This document shows positions 23,031 to 34,198 of a stretch of 64,000 bases of DNA, piece after piece. A program made the position numbers and the translations under genes. The notes under the pieces are model-generated. The model made no database searches. It had not been told where the DNA came from and saw only the letters and a list, made by a program, of their open reading frames with translations. This stretch comes from Phycomyces nitens (Eukaryota > Mucoromycota > Mucoromycetes > Mucorales > Phycomycetaceae). Location of the stretch: assembly GCA_022702545.1 (NCBI GenBank), contig JAHRBC010000002.1, positions 1,364,001-1,428,000 of the forward strand, read 5' to 3'. Numbering within the stretch: the first letter of the stretch is position 1; each line of letters opens with the position of its first letter.

Positions 23031-24218
23031 TTAAAGCCCATGTCTAAGAGCCCACTGAGCAAGACTGGGATTTAAATTGGTCGGGACTGCCACGTCCACA
23101 GTTCTGCCATAAACCCTTGACAGCAACTGGTGAGAGTTTGCTCCAAGTTGGAGACCAACGAATCTATCAATGACTTGGATAAATCGGTTGTACTATCAAT
23201 TGCACATTAGTAATCTAAAGTCATCCAAAATATTATTTATAATCAGCTCAACAACTCACTTCATCGCTTCTCCAACTTGGGCGGACGGTCCGAATCACAC
23301 GTCTTCTTCCAGTTTCGGAGACTTCGTCATCCGATTCTCCTCCGGACATTGCTTCCTTGGGAGTGCATTGGCACAATCCCGGCCCATCTCTTGGTTGATG
23401 GCAACCATGTTGCTGCCGTATGCCTTTGTTCGGCGCTTGTGGTTCTAATAATAACCTTGTTATTATTTTTTGGAATAGATTTTTAATATATCAAGGATAA
23501 CTTACTTCACCAGCACGTCTGGCTCTCCGTGAACGTGTGTTCGTGATCTCTTTTGCAGCAGCAGAGATCTTCTCCTGTTTGCATCTGTTGATGAAGTTTT
23601 TGTGGAGCTTATCACGAAGATCCTTGGTTCTCATCCCATCACCAGCAAACTTGTGCTCCAGGATGACAAGAAGCCTGTTCACTAACTCCTTGTTTGGAGT
23701 CACATTAAAGTGAACATCCGTGTTCCACCTGGGCTTGTTAGTGTTGGCCAAGATCTCTGCTGGAGTATTTGCATGGAAATTTGGCTCCCACAAGAACTCA
23801 CGGATCTTTCTCTGATATAGTAAACAAGTTAATGAATTGATAATATAGTATAAGGTATAATGCTTACATTGACCTCCACTGATGTTTTATGGCTGGGTCC
23901 GGCCAAACCAATGGCCTCCACAACCGCAACATTGCTGGGTTCACTGGTGGCAGTGGCAGGAACCTCTTCTCCAAAATTGTCAATGGCCTTAATGGCTTCA
24001 CGGGTTCCAGCAATGATGACACCAAGTCTGGCATCCATCGTTACCAGTTTGGTGTTGGAGGTCACCAACTCGCCTTCTACATTGGTGACCTTATCTTCCA
24101 CTCTGGTCATGTTGTCTTGAATTCCAGAGAGCATCTCGACAATTTGCTCCATGTTGGCAGGAGTGAGAGCAGGAGCAGGAGTGGGACGAGGAGCAATCGA
24201 TCTTCTTTGGTTAACCAT
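23031..24218 (-). pseudogene. Accessory gene of B, frameshifted
   Basis: Same four-exon gene as in A: 24218-23868, 23811-23506 (306 nt), 23444-23260 and 23192-23031. The run of four C in exon 3 of A is three here (GGG at 23359-23361 on the plus strand). That shifts the frame after NALPKE and removes the WRSDE and C-terminal segments. Otherwise it is almost identical to A, so the loss is very recent or a sequencing error. Confidence 0.75.
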
Positions 24219-24490
24219 TTTCTAGAATATGGTAAAGTATATTTCGATTATAATTATTAGTTTTTGTTCAATTGAAATAAAAATAAATATAATATACATA
24301 CAAAAACTGTTTTGTTGGGTGGGTGAGTAAGTGTGTGTGTGTGTGTGTGTGTGTGTAAAGGTAAGAGAGGTTGAATATCAAAAAGGCCGTTATATATAGG
24401 CATTTTGAATGACTATAAAGATGTTCCTCTATTGTCTTGAAGCACTGAGATGCAAATCGGCCTTGATATTGTTTTTGGGCTCAATCCATC

Positions 24491-25390
24491 ATGCTTTCCG
24501 CAGCATGCTTCAAAGGTGAAAAAAAATTTCAGACTCTCTCCTTTTTTTGGTTCCCTTTATTTTTCCTTTTCCTTGCTTTTTGATATTGGTGCCTTTCTCT
24601 GGTAAGACATTTTTTATACCTCTTTATACACACAAATTAACCTCTTTTTCATAGATGTGCGCTCCCATTGCAACTCATCCTTTCCACAATGGCCATCTAG
24701 ACAAATACTCACTGGCCGCATTCACTGGTACCATCATCTTGATAAAAATTATTTTCACTTTCTCTTTTAGATTGGCCAAACAACTTATATAGGGATGCCA
24801 TCGGCACCAGGTAAAATTTTTTCTTTCAATCATACTTGTTCCCTCTCTGACTCTATTCCATTGTAGACTGCCCTTTCTATTCATGCCATCGGCCTCCTCC
24901 ATCATTCGCAATTGTAATCATAAAGGTAATATTCTTTATAAATCTCTTTTTGCTTATCCAAAATATTATTCAGATTATTTATTAATTATTATTATTATGT
25001 GTTTTATAGACTCACTTGGGCTTCCTTTACACACCATACCCCCTACTTTGATAACCCATTTGGCTCCTGGTATGTAAATTAAATATATCATCACTCTGTT
25101 CACCCATATTAATTTTTATTCCCTTTTTTATAGTAAAACCTGCCACACAGCCCATCCAGCCTTAAAATTCAAGTCCCCTTTGCGCACTCTTGCCCATCTC
25201 TTGCAATGTAAGTATCTTTTGACACACAAAAATTTTCTCTTTGTACCCCACATCATTAACACTTCTTTATCTTTTACAGAACACTCCTGCAGCCCAAAAA
25301 ATTGCTGGATATTCATATTTTTGCAGGTATTTTTTATGTAGAAAAATATTCCATCCAAATAGCAGCAAGCAACCGGGTAGAAATGGCTAG
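24491..25390 (+). other. Third transcription unit of B: seven candidate micro-exons, leader frameshifted
   Basis: GT-AG bounded segments at 24491-24601, 24655-24727, 24771-24810, 24867-24925, 25010-25069, 25134-25207 and from 25280. Each ends in a good donor (GTAAGA, GTACCA, GTAAAA, GTAATA, GTATGT, GTAAGT) and begins after a T-rich AG acceptor. The hydrophobic leader has A5 instead of A's A6 on the coding complement, giving an early TGA. In D the sixth segment is open where A and B have TAA. Coding status uncertain, but the exon-intron texture is clear. Confidence 0.42.
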
Positions 25391-25911
25391 GCATAGGAAT
25401 AGGCGTAATAATAGACCCTAAACCTAGAAACATTCTATTCTTTCCAATAAAAATAAAAGCGTAAACCATTACCAATCCAATATAAACGGGAAATCAAATA
25501 ATGGGTGATATATTACTGGTGAAGAAGAATAAAGAGGCTTTCAAGTGTTTGATTTGATTGGTCTTGGGTAGTAACCACTAGTAGATACATCGAGTTTCTA
25601 CAACTCGCAACATAAAGATATGTGACGTATCTGAACATTTCAACGACCACGTTGAGACGACCAAAATAGAACCGTTCTTTTAAATACTTTTTTTCATCGT
25701 TCCAAATCAGATCTATATACCGAAAGTGCTAACAGACCTCACCTGCGGCACATTTTTACATGTTTCTACTACTGCAAACCACGACACCAAGGTACCTGTG
25801 AAGCTAGCATGCCTCCTAGTTGAAAAAATATTTAAACTAGGTGAAACCCACCCCTTTTCAGTACCATAATGCCGGATTTCTGGTACTACAAACAGCCCCT
25901 CTTTTGCAGTG

Positions 25912-27618
25912 TTATTCTTTATTATAGAATATCTTGATTTAATTCATACCGTATTTTGCACACAATTATTATAGAAAAATACTTAAAACTAATGCTATTT
26001 AATATTATAAAACATATATAGTATAAACCTTTGTTATAAGCTATACACGCATAATAATATTACGTTGATATATATTAGATGATCCTTAGTATTCATTCAA
26101 TTGCTAAAAATTTATTGTGGTTAGAAAAATAAGCGATCATATAAACCTAGTACATTATTTTGTACTGTTTACAAGTATATATTATGCTTGTCAATTACTG
26201 TACCATGCCTCTTGTTTTGAATGATTATACTGAAAGGGATCTCCAGATATAAACACTATATGTAATAGGAGGTAAATAGGATATGCACGGTAAAATTAGT
26301 TGAAGAATAATATAATTATTAGACAATTGTCTTACCATAGAAAATCAACTTTGGGATATTCAAATCATGAGATTCAAAACAGATTCAAATCTCATTGTAG
26401 CAAACAGAGTAATCAGCTCATTAGAAAAGAAAAGTATATATCTTACAGAGATTGTCAAGTGTAAAAAGGACAAACCGTATTGTAATATAGCCGTAAAAAG
26501 TTTTCGCTCTTTTGTTTCTGGGGAAAAAAGAGCGAGCTGCATTTCATTCCTAAATCAAAGGTAATCGAGCTAAAGATGGTTCAATTGGGATGTCAATCAG
26601 ATGTTTATAACCGTGCCGATCTTACATGAAGGAAGCTCATTTGGTTTTATTTCAAAGAGTCAATACAAAGACAAGACAAGAGAAGCAAAAAAAAAGAAAA
26701 AAGAAAGCACACTAAGCATATACTAAAAAATGCTACGGGGCCAATAAGAGTTGCCTAAAAGAACAATCTTAAACCCTTGTTTTATTGCTTAGCACTTACA
26801 CAATACTCGTTTTTGGCGGTATAGAGCTATATTAAAGAGTAGAAATATTATGTTGGCATTATATTAGCAATAGATGATCAACAAAGCAATCACCCATTGC
26901 ACATCTGTCATGATTGCTAATTTGGTGCCATCACCAAGTTGCAACATATCTTCAAAAAAGAAAAGAACGGCTTGAACTTTGCTGTTGTATTGTGATAAAT
27001 AATATTGTATTAACTACAATACATATTCAAAACATATATTAAAGAGTCAACTTACTTTATTATTCTCTATTATTTATTTATGAGCCTGATTATTGATTGT
27101 AAAGCCCTTTCAAAGACGTTTGGTGCACAGCATTCTATAATATTTATATTGATTCTGTGATAGACCATTATATTATTTTATGGCCATAGGATAGTGTTCT
27201 TGTCAATTAAATAGTGTTTGATAATATAAGACCATGCTTTTAGTTGATGCTGCGATTCATAGTCAAAGCATGGTTTGAGAAAAATATTAACAAAAACAAA
27301 GGTTATTCTCTATGGGTTGTCTTGTGCCGTATTTTTCGATCTTGGTGATAAAGCACATTATGTCAATGAAGTTTACTCTTTTCTTTGAGACCACCACTTG
27401 TATCAATCGCTAACTTACCAAGTCAATCAAGGTATTTGTCCAATTGATCCCTTTTTATACCAAATATCCATTTACAAAATATGAAAAATATATACAAACT
27501 AACCACTTTAACAAACTATTGACTTTTGAATATTCCTTTGGGTTGATCAATCTTCATTTGATTGCAAAGGTTTTTGGTGAAAATATTAGTAAAATAGCTT
27601 GCTGTCCAATACTTGCCA
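25912..27618 (+). repeat. R4, body of an old R-type element
   Basis: Continues the R4 left end now at 12364-12651. It aligns block by block with R1 from about 27960 to 29480, but at much lower identity and without the 225-bp tandem duplication of R1/R2. AT-rich, many stops, no gene. After about 27180 I see no match to R1 and no other signal. Confidence 0.65.
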
Positions 27619-27684
27619 CACTACGGTGGAAGGACTGGTAGCTGTGCCAAAAACGGTAGCATAACTACCATTTTTTATGATTTT
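27619..27684 (+). repeat. Orphan R terminus, 66 bp
   Basis: CACTACGGTGGAAGGACTGG and the adjoining CGGTAG motifs match the right end of R elements in reverse, and stop where R1 begins. It is probably the stub of another R copy into which R1 inserted or with which it recombined. Confidence 0.6.
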
Positions 27685-29379
27685 CACTACGGTGGAAAAA
27701 ACGGTAGCTAACTACTGTTTTGGTAGCATTACTACCGTTTTTTCCCACCAAAAAAAATGGTAGTAAAGACTCTGTATAAGGTGATTTCGGTAGCTGTTAC
27801 CATTTTTTTAGTGCGAAAAAAAAGGGTAGTTATGAGGCAGGAATAGGCATAGCTACCGTTTTTTTTATCCAACCAAAATCGTTTCTTTATATACTATAGC
27901 CTCTCTTTTATATTACTTTATATACTAGCACCCATTCTTTTTTTACTGCCATTTATTTGAAATAATGGTTTATTTTTTATTATAATTTCGATTTATTTCA
28001 AATAATATTAAAATATATATAATAATAATATAGAAACATACCAAAAGCAAATACTATTTAATATTATAAAACGTATATGGTACAAACATTTTACTCAATC
28101 TATACACGATGCCAACAACATGTTGTTATGACTTGGAAGGCCTTTGGTCTTCATCAATTGCTATAAAGATATCGTGGTCAGAGAATGAAGCAATCAAATA
28201 AACCGAGCATATTGTTTTGGATAGCATACCAGTATATATTGTGCTTGTTAATCGGTATACCAAGCATCTCTTGAATTAATGCCACTATATGAAACGTACA
28301 GATGTAAATACTAGATGCAGTAGAAGGAGAATAGAGAATGCGCAATATGATTAATTAAAGAGTGTAAACATATTATAATATTCTTACCATAGAAAATATA
28401 TTGCTGTAAAGTCAGCTCATAAGATTTAAAACTAATTTGAATATAATGGTAGTTGGCAGAATGAGTACATCATTAAGAAAACAATATGCATATTCTACAG
28501 AGATTCCCAGGTGGGGAGGTGGGAAACAACAAACTTTAGTGTAATATAGCTGTAAAAAATTTTCACCTTTTTTTAGTGTGTGAAAAATTATGAGATGAGT
28601 GTTTCATTCCTTGATTAAAGATAGCAGAGCTGAAGATGTGGTATACAAGATTCCAATTGGATGTTTATGTCATTGACAACCTTACATAAGGGAGGGTCAT
28701 TTAGTTTTACTTCAAAAAAGTAGAGCAAAGAAAAGAAAAGAAATATAAACTAACCTCGGCGTAATACAGCTATAAAAAAATTTCATTTTTTTTGGTGCTT
28801 GAAAAAGGGCGAGATGTGTATTTCATTCCTAGATTAAAAACAACAGAGCTGAAGACGTGGTATACAAGATGCCAATCGGGCATTTATTAAGGTGGCAATC
28901 TTACATGATGGAGAGTTATTCGATTTTATTTCAAAGGAGAGGACCAAAGCAAAGATAAAACAGCTAAAGGAAAAGAGGAAAAGAAAAAGTGTGCTAAAAC
29001 ATATACTAAAAATATGAGAGAACCAATAAGAGCAGCCTAAAGAATATTAAAGACTTAGTCTGTTTCTCTTAGATGAAGGCTCATTGCTCATTCCTAGTGG
29101 TGTAAACCTATATCAAACAGTAGAAATATTGTATTAATATTAAATTGAGAATAGATGAGCAACAAAAAAGCTCTAACTTATAGTACATCTGTCATGATTG
29201 GGGATTCAGCCTTGTCATCTGTTTGAAATACCTCATCTTCTGAAAGAAAAGAACTGCTTGCTCTTTCCTGCTATAACATAATAAAAATATTGTATTAATT
29301 ATAATGTATATTCAAATGTTTGTTAATTAATAAACTTGCCTGGCTGTTCTCTGCTATTTTTCTCTTACGAGTCTGGTTT

Positions 29380-30453
29380 GCACTCTTAAAGGTATCTTGA
29401 AGAAGATTCTTGGCACACCACATTCTTTTGCACTTGTAAATGTGGAGTGCTATTGTCCTAGCCGTGCCTCACTGGCCACAATCATTGATGACAGGTACGT
29501 TGATTTTGTCATCATTGACCAAGAAGTGTCTTTGCTGCTGTTGCTATTATTAGTCAAATAATCTCTTACCTACCCATGGAAAAAGTAATTAGAGTATACT
29601 CCAAGCCTATCAGGTCGAGGTCAAAGGGCAGTAGAAATGCCAGTTTGCTTGTTGAGCATTTTGCTGTTTATAACTTTGTCAGTTCAGCAAACAGCTCTCA
29701 GAATTATCCTTGTACAAGTCAGCCGTCCACATATAATGAAGCAAGTTTCTTAGATCTTCCAGATGGTGTAAGTGCTCCCCAGCTATGGGAGCCATTCAAC
29801 TGACATGCCAGCTTGAATGATGATGACGTGGAAGGTGTCAGCAGCCCTGTTGCCAAGAATACTTTGGCAAAGTACTATGTGTGAAACAGTGTTATGAACA
29901 GTATTGAACTTGATGACCTAATGATTGTTGTTGCTTCTTGTCTTTGGAAAAATTCAACCGTGCATGCTTCATGAATGTACCAAAGAATAAAAAACAAGAC
30001 CAGACGTGGCAATCATCATGTGATGTTTACCTGTCCATACAGAAAGTGAGTATTGGTATTATTCAAAATACAAAATAGAGATCACTTGCATTTTTTATAT
30101 TTTTATCTAGCTGTCGCAATATAACTATTCAAAGCTGGTTTGTTGGCACTGTGGAATTTTATTTTGAGCATAAAGAGGTTGATGGCACACCGCACTTTCT
30201 GGAATTTGTTGAAGTGATGAAAGAGCATAGTACAGCAGCCCATGACTCATCTGTGCCAATCGTAATACGGCGGTCACACAGCTCAACTGGACAAACAACC
30301 CAGCCAAAATATGCTGTTAATGTGGATGACATTCAGCATCAAGTTGGGCTCATCCAGTACCCTCCGAGTAGTAATCAGTTCTTTATCATTGCACCATATT
30401 ACATGTTTAATGACAATCTGCGTGTGACCATGGGGAATCTTGCCACTTTATAA
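29380..30453 (+). pseudogene. C-terminal remnant of the R-family transposase (R1 copy)
   Basis: Pieces of coding sequence in order: a segment near 29410-29570 (TPHSFALVNVECYCPSRASL in R2), 29576-29803 (MEKVIRVYSKP...), a broken segment near 29860-30047, then after a likely intron 30110-30453 (TVEFYFEHKEVDG ... SSTGQTTQPKYAVNVDDI ... IIAPYYMFND). The last part resembles the C-terminal tail of CACTA/Plavaka-like transposases. Several stops interrupt it and the catalytic core is absent, so R elements must be moved in trans. Confidence 0.6.
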
Positions 30454-31599
30454 AAATTTTCTTTTTCTTTTTTCTTTCCTTATAAATATCAATACCAAAT
30501 AAAATAAAATAAAATAAAATGGCTAATAATGTCAAAAACAAAAAAATTGTTTCAAAAAAACGGTAGCATAACTACCGTTTTGTTCACACAGGCGAAAAAT
30601 TATTTTTCTCAAAAATGCGCAACATCTTTAACACCAAATAAAATGCTCATTTCAATAAATAATGTTGTCTAAAAACTTACGAGCCCTTTCTATGGTACTA
30701 CAACTATCTCATTGCCTGATGAAAAGATATTCCATGCAACTTTTATGATTCGGGATCGATGACATTACCTTTCAACCACAATCTGCGGAGATAAAGTGCT
30801 CTAATAAATATTAATGTCATATAAAATAAAATAAAATGGCTAATAATATCAAAAACAAAAAATTGGTTTCAAAAAAACGGTAGTTATGCTACCGTTTTGT
30901 TCACACAGGCGAAAAATTCTTTTTCTCAAAAATGCGCAACATCGTTAACACCAAATAAAATGCTCATTTCAATAAATAGTGTTGCCTAAAAACTTACGAG
31001 CCCTTTCTATGGTACTACACACTGGAAAAATGGGTCTGAATACTCATGTGTAAAAGTGCGGTTACTAAGGGGTAAAATTAAGATTTATTAGATACACTGT
31101 ATGGGTTTCTGTATGTGCCAAAGCCAAGTTTTACACAATGAGTTATGACCTGGTTTCTGCATGAGTATTTACTTCATGGGCTGACCAAGTGGGGGTTGTT
31201 AGTATGAGCGGGTCATTAATTTGACCTGATGTACAGAATAAAAGTCTATTTGAAACCAAGTTTTGTTGTTGTACACTCTTTATATAAGAGGAAAGTTGAA
31301 AGCAAAAGAACCTCTTGACATGATTAAAATCCGATTATACTCAGGTGGATTGAAGGCTTTCTTAATTTTTAACCAATATTTGAAGGCTATTACTGTGTAA
31401 TCAAGCATTGAATGCTCCCCCATTATTTTATATCCCGTACTTATTAGGTTGTTTATGGTTTATATTTGTGTTTATTGGAAAGAATAGAATGGTTCTATAC
31501 ACGAGTTCTAATACTATTACTGTCTATCCTTGCCGCTTCTACCGGCCTACTTGATACTACTTGGATCGGGTGCTTCTCTACTGAACAATACCTGAAAAT

Positions 31600-32700
31600 A
31601 AGGTCCGACGGCGATTTGGGTGGTTGCGGTAGTGTTCTGATATAATAAAAGTTATATTAGTGACATATATTCAAAAGTGCGGGTGCTATTCAAGATGCGA
31701 GGTATATTATACTTACATTGTAAGGGATGGACAAGAATGGACAAAGAGGGGCTGAGTTGTGCGGCATGGCATCTTGTATGATTAGGTTGACTAGAGATGG
31801 GGTAAAATAAATTATTACAGGTGAATTGAGTGATAAAATAATTAATTTACATACCAGAAGCAGAGTTGGCGATTATAGTAGAGGGATGGTATATGGCGGC
31901 CAACAATAGCTTCTTATTAAGAGTATAAAAAATTATTAGTAAATAGCCAGAATAATATTTTGAAAAGCACAAAGACCAAGAAACGGCATTACCATTATGA
32001 TAACCAGTCGTAGATGATGAGGGAGGCAGATGAGGTAGACAGTGATGGTGGCGGCCTATTGTAGAATAAGAAACGTTAGAAAAGAAAATTATTATTTTTT
32101 TGACACAAAAAGTTTTTTTTTACCATAGCACCAATGACAATACCATATAATAGACCATGCCAGTAGAGGAGGTCTATAAGATCAAAAGAGATAGTCAGAA
32201 TAAATATATAAAAAAGTATAAAAGCTAAAAGACAGCATTACCATTATGATAACAGTTGTAGATGATAGAAGACGCAGATGGGGTATAGGGTGATTGATGG
32301 CGGCGGCCTATAGGAGAATAAGAAGCATTAGAGAAAAAAAAAGTTTGACACGAAAATATTTTTTTACACTGGGACTGATGACATTATCATATAATAGGCT
32401 ATGAAAGTGGAAGAGGTCTATAAAATAGAAAGAGAGAATCAGAATAATTTGCAAGATGGCACCGGCACATTTAACTGACCATGATTAGTTTGGAGGAGCA
32501 ATGCAGGCAGGATGTATTGGAATGAGTGCGTGTTTATAAAGAAGCCGCCAATTTTTAGTCTAAAGAGGTGTAAAAAAAGAAAGAGAAAATAGGCGCGGAT
32601 ATAAGGAAACAAGAGAAAGGAAAAAGGTTAAAAAGAAAAAAATACAAGGATATATAATTTGAAACAGAGACAGAATAGGTGTAATGGATAGAGTCCAAAA
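31600..32700 (-). other. Third transcription unit of C: micro-exons with a duplicated exon pair
   Basis: On the minus strand, GT-AG bounded segments include 32417-32368 (50 nt) with 32307-32242 (66 nt), and a second copy of the pair at 32173-32124 (50 nt) with 32055-31993 (63 nt). One frame reads TPSASSIIYNC, parallel to MPSASSIIRNC in A. Another exon follows at about 31890-31950, before a GTATGT donor. I do not see the hydrophobic ATG leader of A and D here, only a pyrimidine-rich stretch at 32580-32660. Function unknown. Confidence 0.4.
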
Positions 32701-32951
32701 GCAATAATGGTGCCGTTCATTAATGTGTACAAGAAGTCTTTTTAGATTTATAAATAAAGCTGTCTTTACTAATATATAATCTGTATTTTATATTATTAAA
32801 TCCTTTTGACCAACTTGTTCACTCTTCCCACTCAAATCCAATTTTTCTATCTATCTGTCTCTTGTGCGTTTTAAGTAAAAGATATGTTTAAACTTAAAGT
32901 AGTAAACGAGTATTAAATATTGTGTATTTTTGATATAATTTATAATAGAAA

Positions 32952-34066
32952 ATGTCAAACCAAAGAAGGAATATTGCTCCACGACCTGCTGACGACGATG
33001 TCAATATGCAGACGGTCATCACGAATCTCCAAGAGGATCTTGCCTCAATTAGAGGCGACATGACCACGATGAACAGAAGAATGGGGACTCTTATTGAGTC
33101 CAACCTCACTGTCATTGCTGCCACAAGTATTGTGGCTCCAGTACCTGTTCTTGCCTCTGTTGCTGCCCCAACTGCCAAGGCCACAAATGAATCGATGTCT
33201 GATGCAAAGAAACGTGTGTTTGTAGGTGTCACCAGATATAATATCCTATCAACTAAATTCTTATTTTGATCAAACAGAAAGATATTCGTGAATATTTGTG
33301 GCAGCCAAAGTTGAGGTCAAGGGCGTTGGTTGACATCCAGGCAAATAACAACAAGCCAAGGTGGGATGTCCATACTCACTTTGACGAGAGTCCCAACAAG
33401 GAGCTGGTAGAACGTCTACTGGCTTACCTTGGGCCAAATTTTGTTGGCTCGCCCTTGAGAAGAAGTGACATTCGAGAGAAAGTCTACAGAAACTTCTGTA
33501 GCCGTCGTCAGGAGCAGAGAAAGTCTTCTGAGAAGAAGGCAGTCTCCAACACTCGTTCGAGAAGGGCAAACCGTGAAAAAGATGTAGGTTGTATACTATT
33601 CAAACTAGAGACAAATATTAATGAATACATGTTGGATATTTGTTAGCATTTCGAACGTCGCATGACTGCCTTTCTCAAACATAAGGAGGCCATTGAGCAG
33701 GCAATGGGGCAAGTTTGTTCTGGTCTGCTTCAGAAAGAAGCAATGTCTGAAGGAGAATCAGACAACGATACTTCAAAGACTCTTGGCAAGCGTCGGGTCT
33801 CCGTTTATCGCCCAAGCTGGAGAAGCGATGAGGTAAATTATTCTGTAAACAATATATAATAATATATTTATTAAGATATCATTTTTGAAATATTAACAAA
33901 TGCTATTTAGTTCAACCGGTTTATTGAAATCGTTGACTCATTCGTTTCTCTTGACTTGGGGATGAATGCTCATCAGATGCTGTCAAGAGATCTCAAAGGA
34001 GTCAGAGACTTAGCAGTCCCTGGTGACTTGGCCACCCGTCTGCCTCCTTGGGTCATAAGAAATTAA
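32952..34066 (+). CDS. Conserved Plavaka-element accessory protein of C, four exons, intact
   Basis: Exons 32952-33221, 33278-33583 (306 nt), 33647-33832 (186 nt) and 33911-34066 join in phase 0 for 305 residues. The basic N-terminus MSNQRRNIAPRP is shared with A and D, and a coiled-coil-like stretch follows. Exon 2 starts KDIREYLWQPK and ends NTRSRRANRE. Exon 3 carries EAMSEGESDND and VYRPSWRSDE. Exon 4 (FNRFIEIVDSFVSL) ends LPPWVIRN. Its stop lies about 130 bp from the transposase stop. Same unknown family as in A, D, E1 and E2. Confidence 0.78.
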
Positions 34067-34198
34067 ATAAAAAATAAATAAAAAACAATTGTTTTATTTT
34101 ACTCTTGCTTACGTATTTAATCCCAAAGACATGTTTAAAGGCAATGAATGTTTTGTTTTGTTCTTTTTAAAAGAAACAAGTATTTATTTATTAATGCT

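Larger units (their letters stand above)
19563..25911 (+). mobile_element. B, Plavaka-like transposon, inverted near-identical copy of A
   Basis: 6349 bp. It starts CACTGGAAAAACCCC at 19563 and ends TTTTGCAGTG at 25911. Coordinates map to A as x + y = about 31925. Known differences from A are one C fewer at 23359-23361, one A fewer in the micro-exon leader, and substitutions at 22815, 25384 and 25789. At all three, A has CG where B has TG or CA. Flanks are TAT on the left and TTA on the right; TTA pairs with A's inner flank after inversion. Confidence 0.93.

Noticed and set aside
6013..25911. The large inverted repeat as an assembly artefact (false palindrome)
   Set aside because: The arms differ at specific bases, outer and inner flanks are all different, and TSDs and neighbouring elements rejoin perfectly after one flip. 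An artefact would not produce this. Long reads would still be the final proof.
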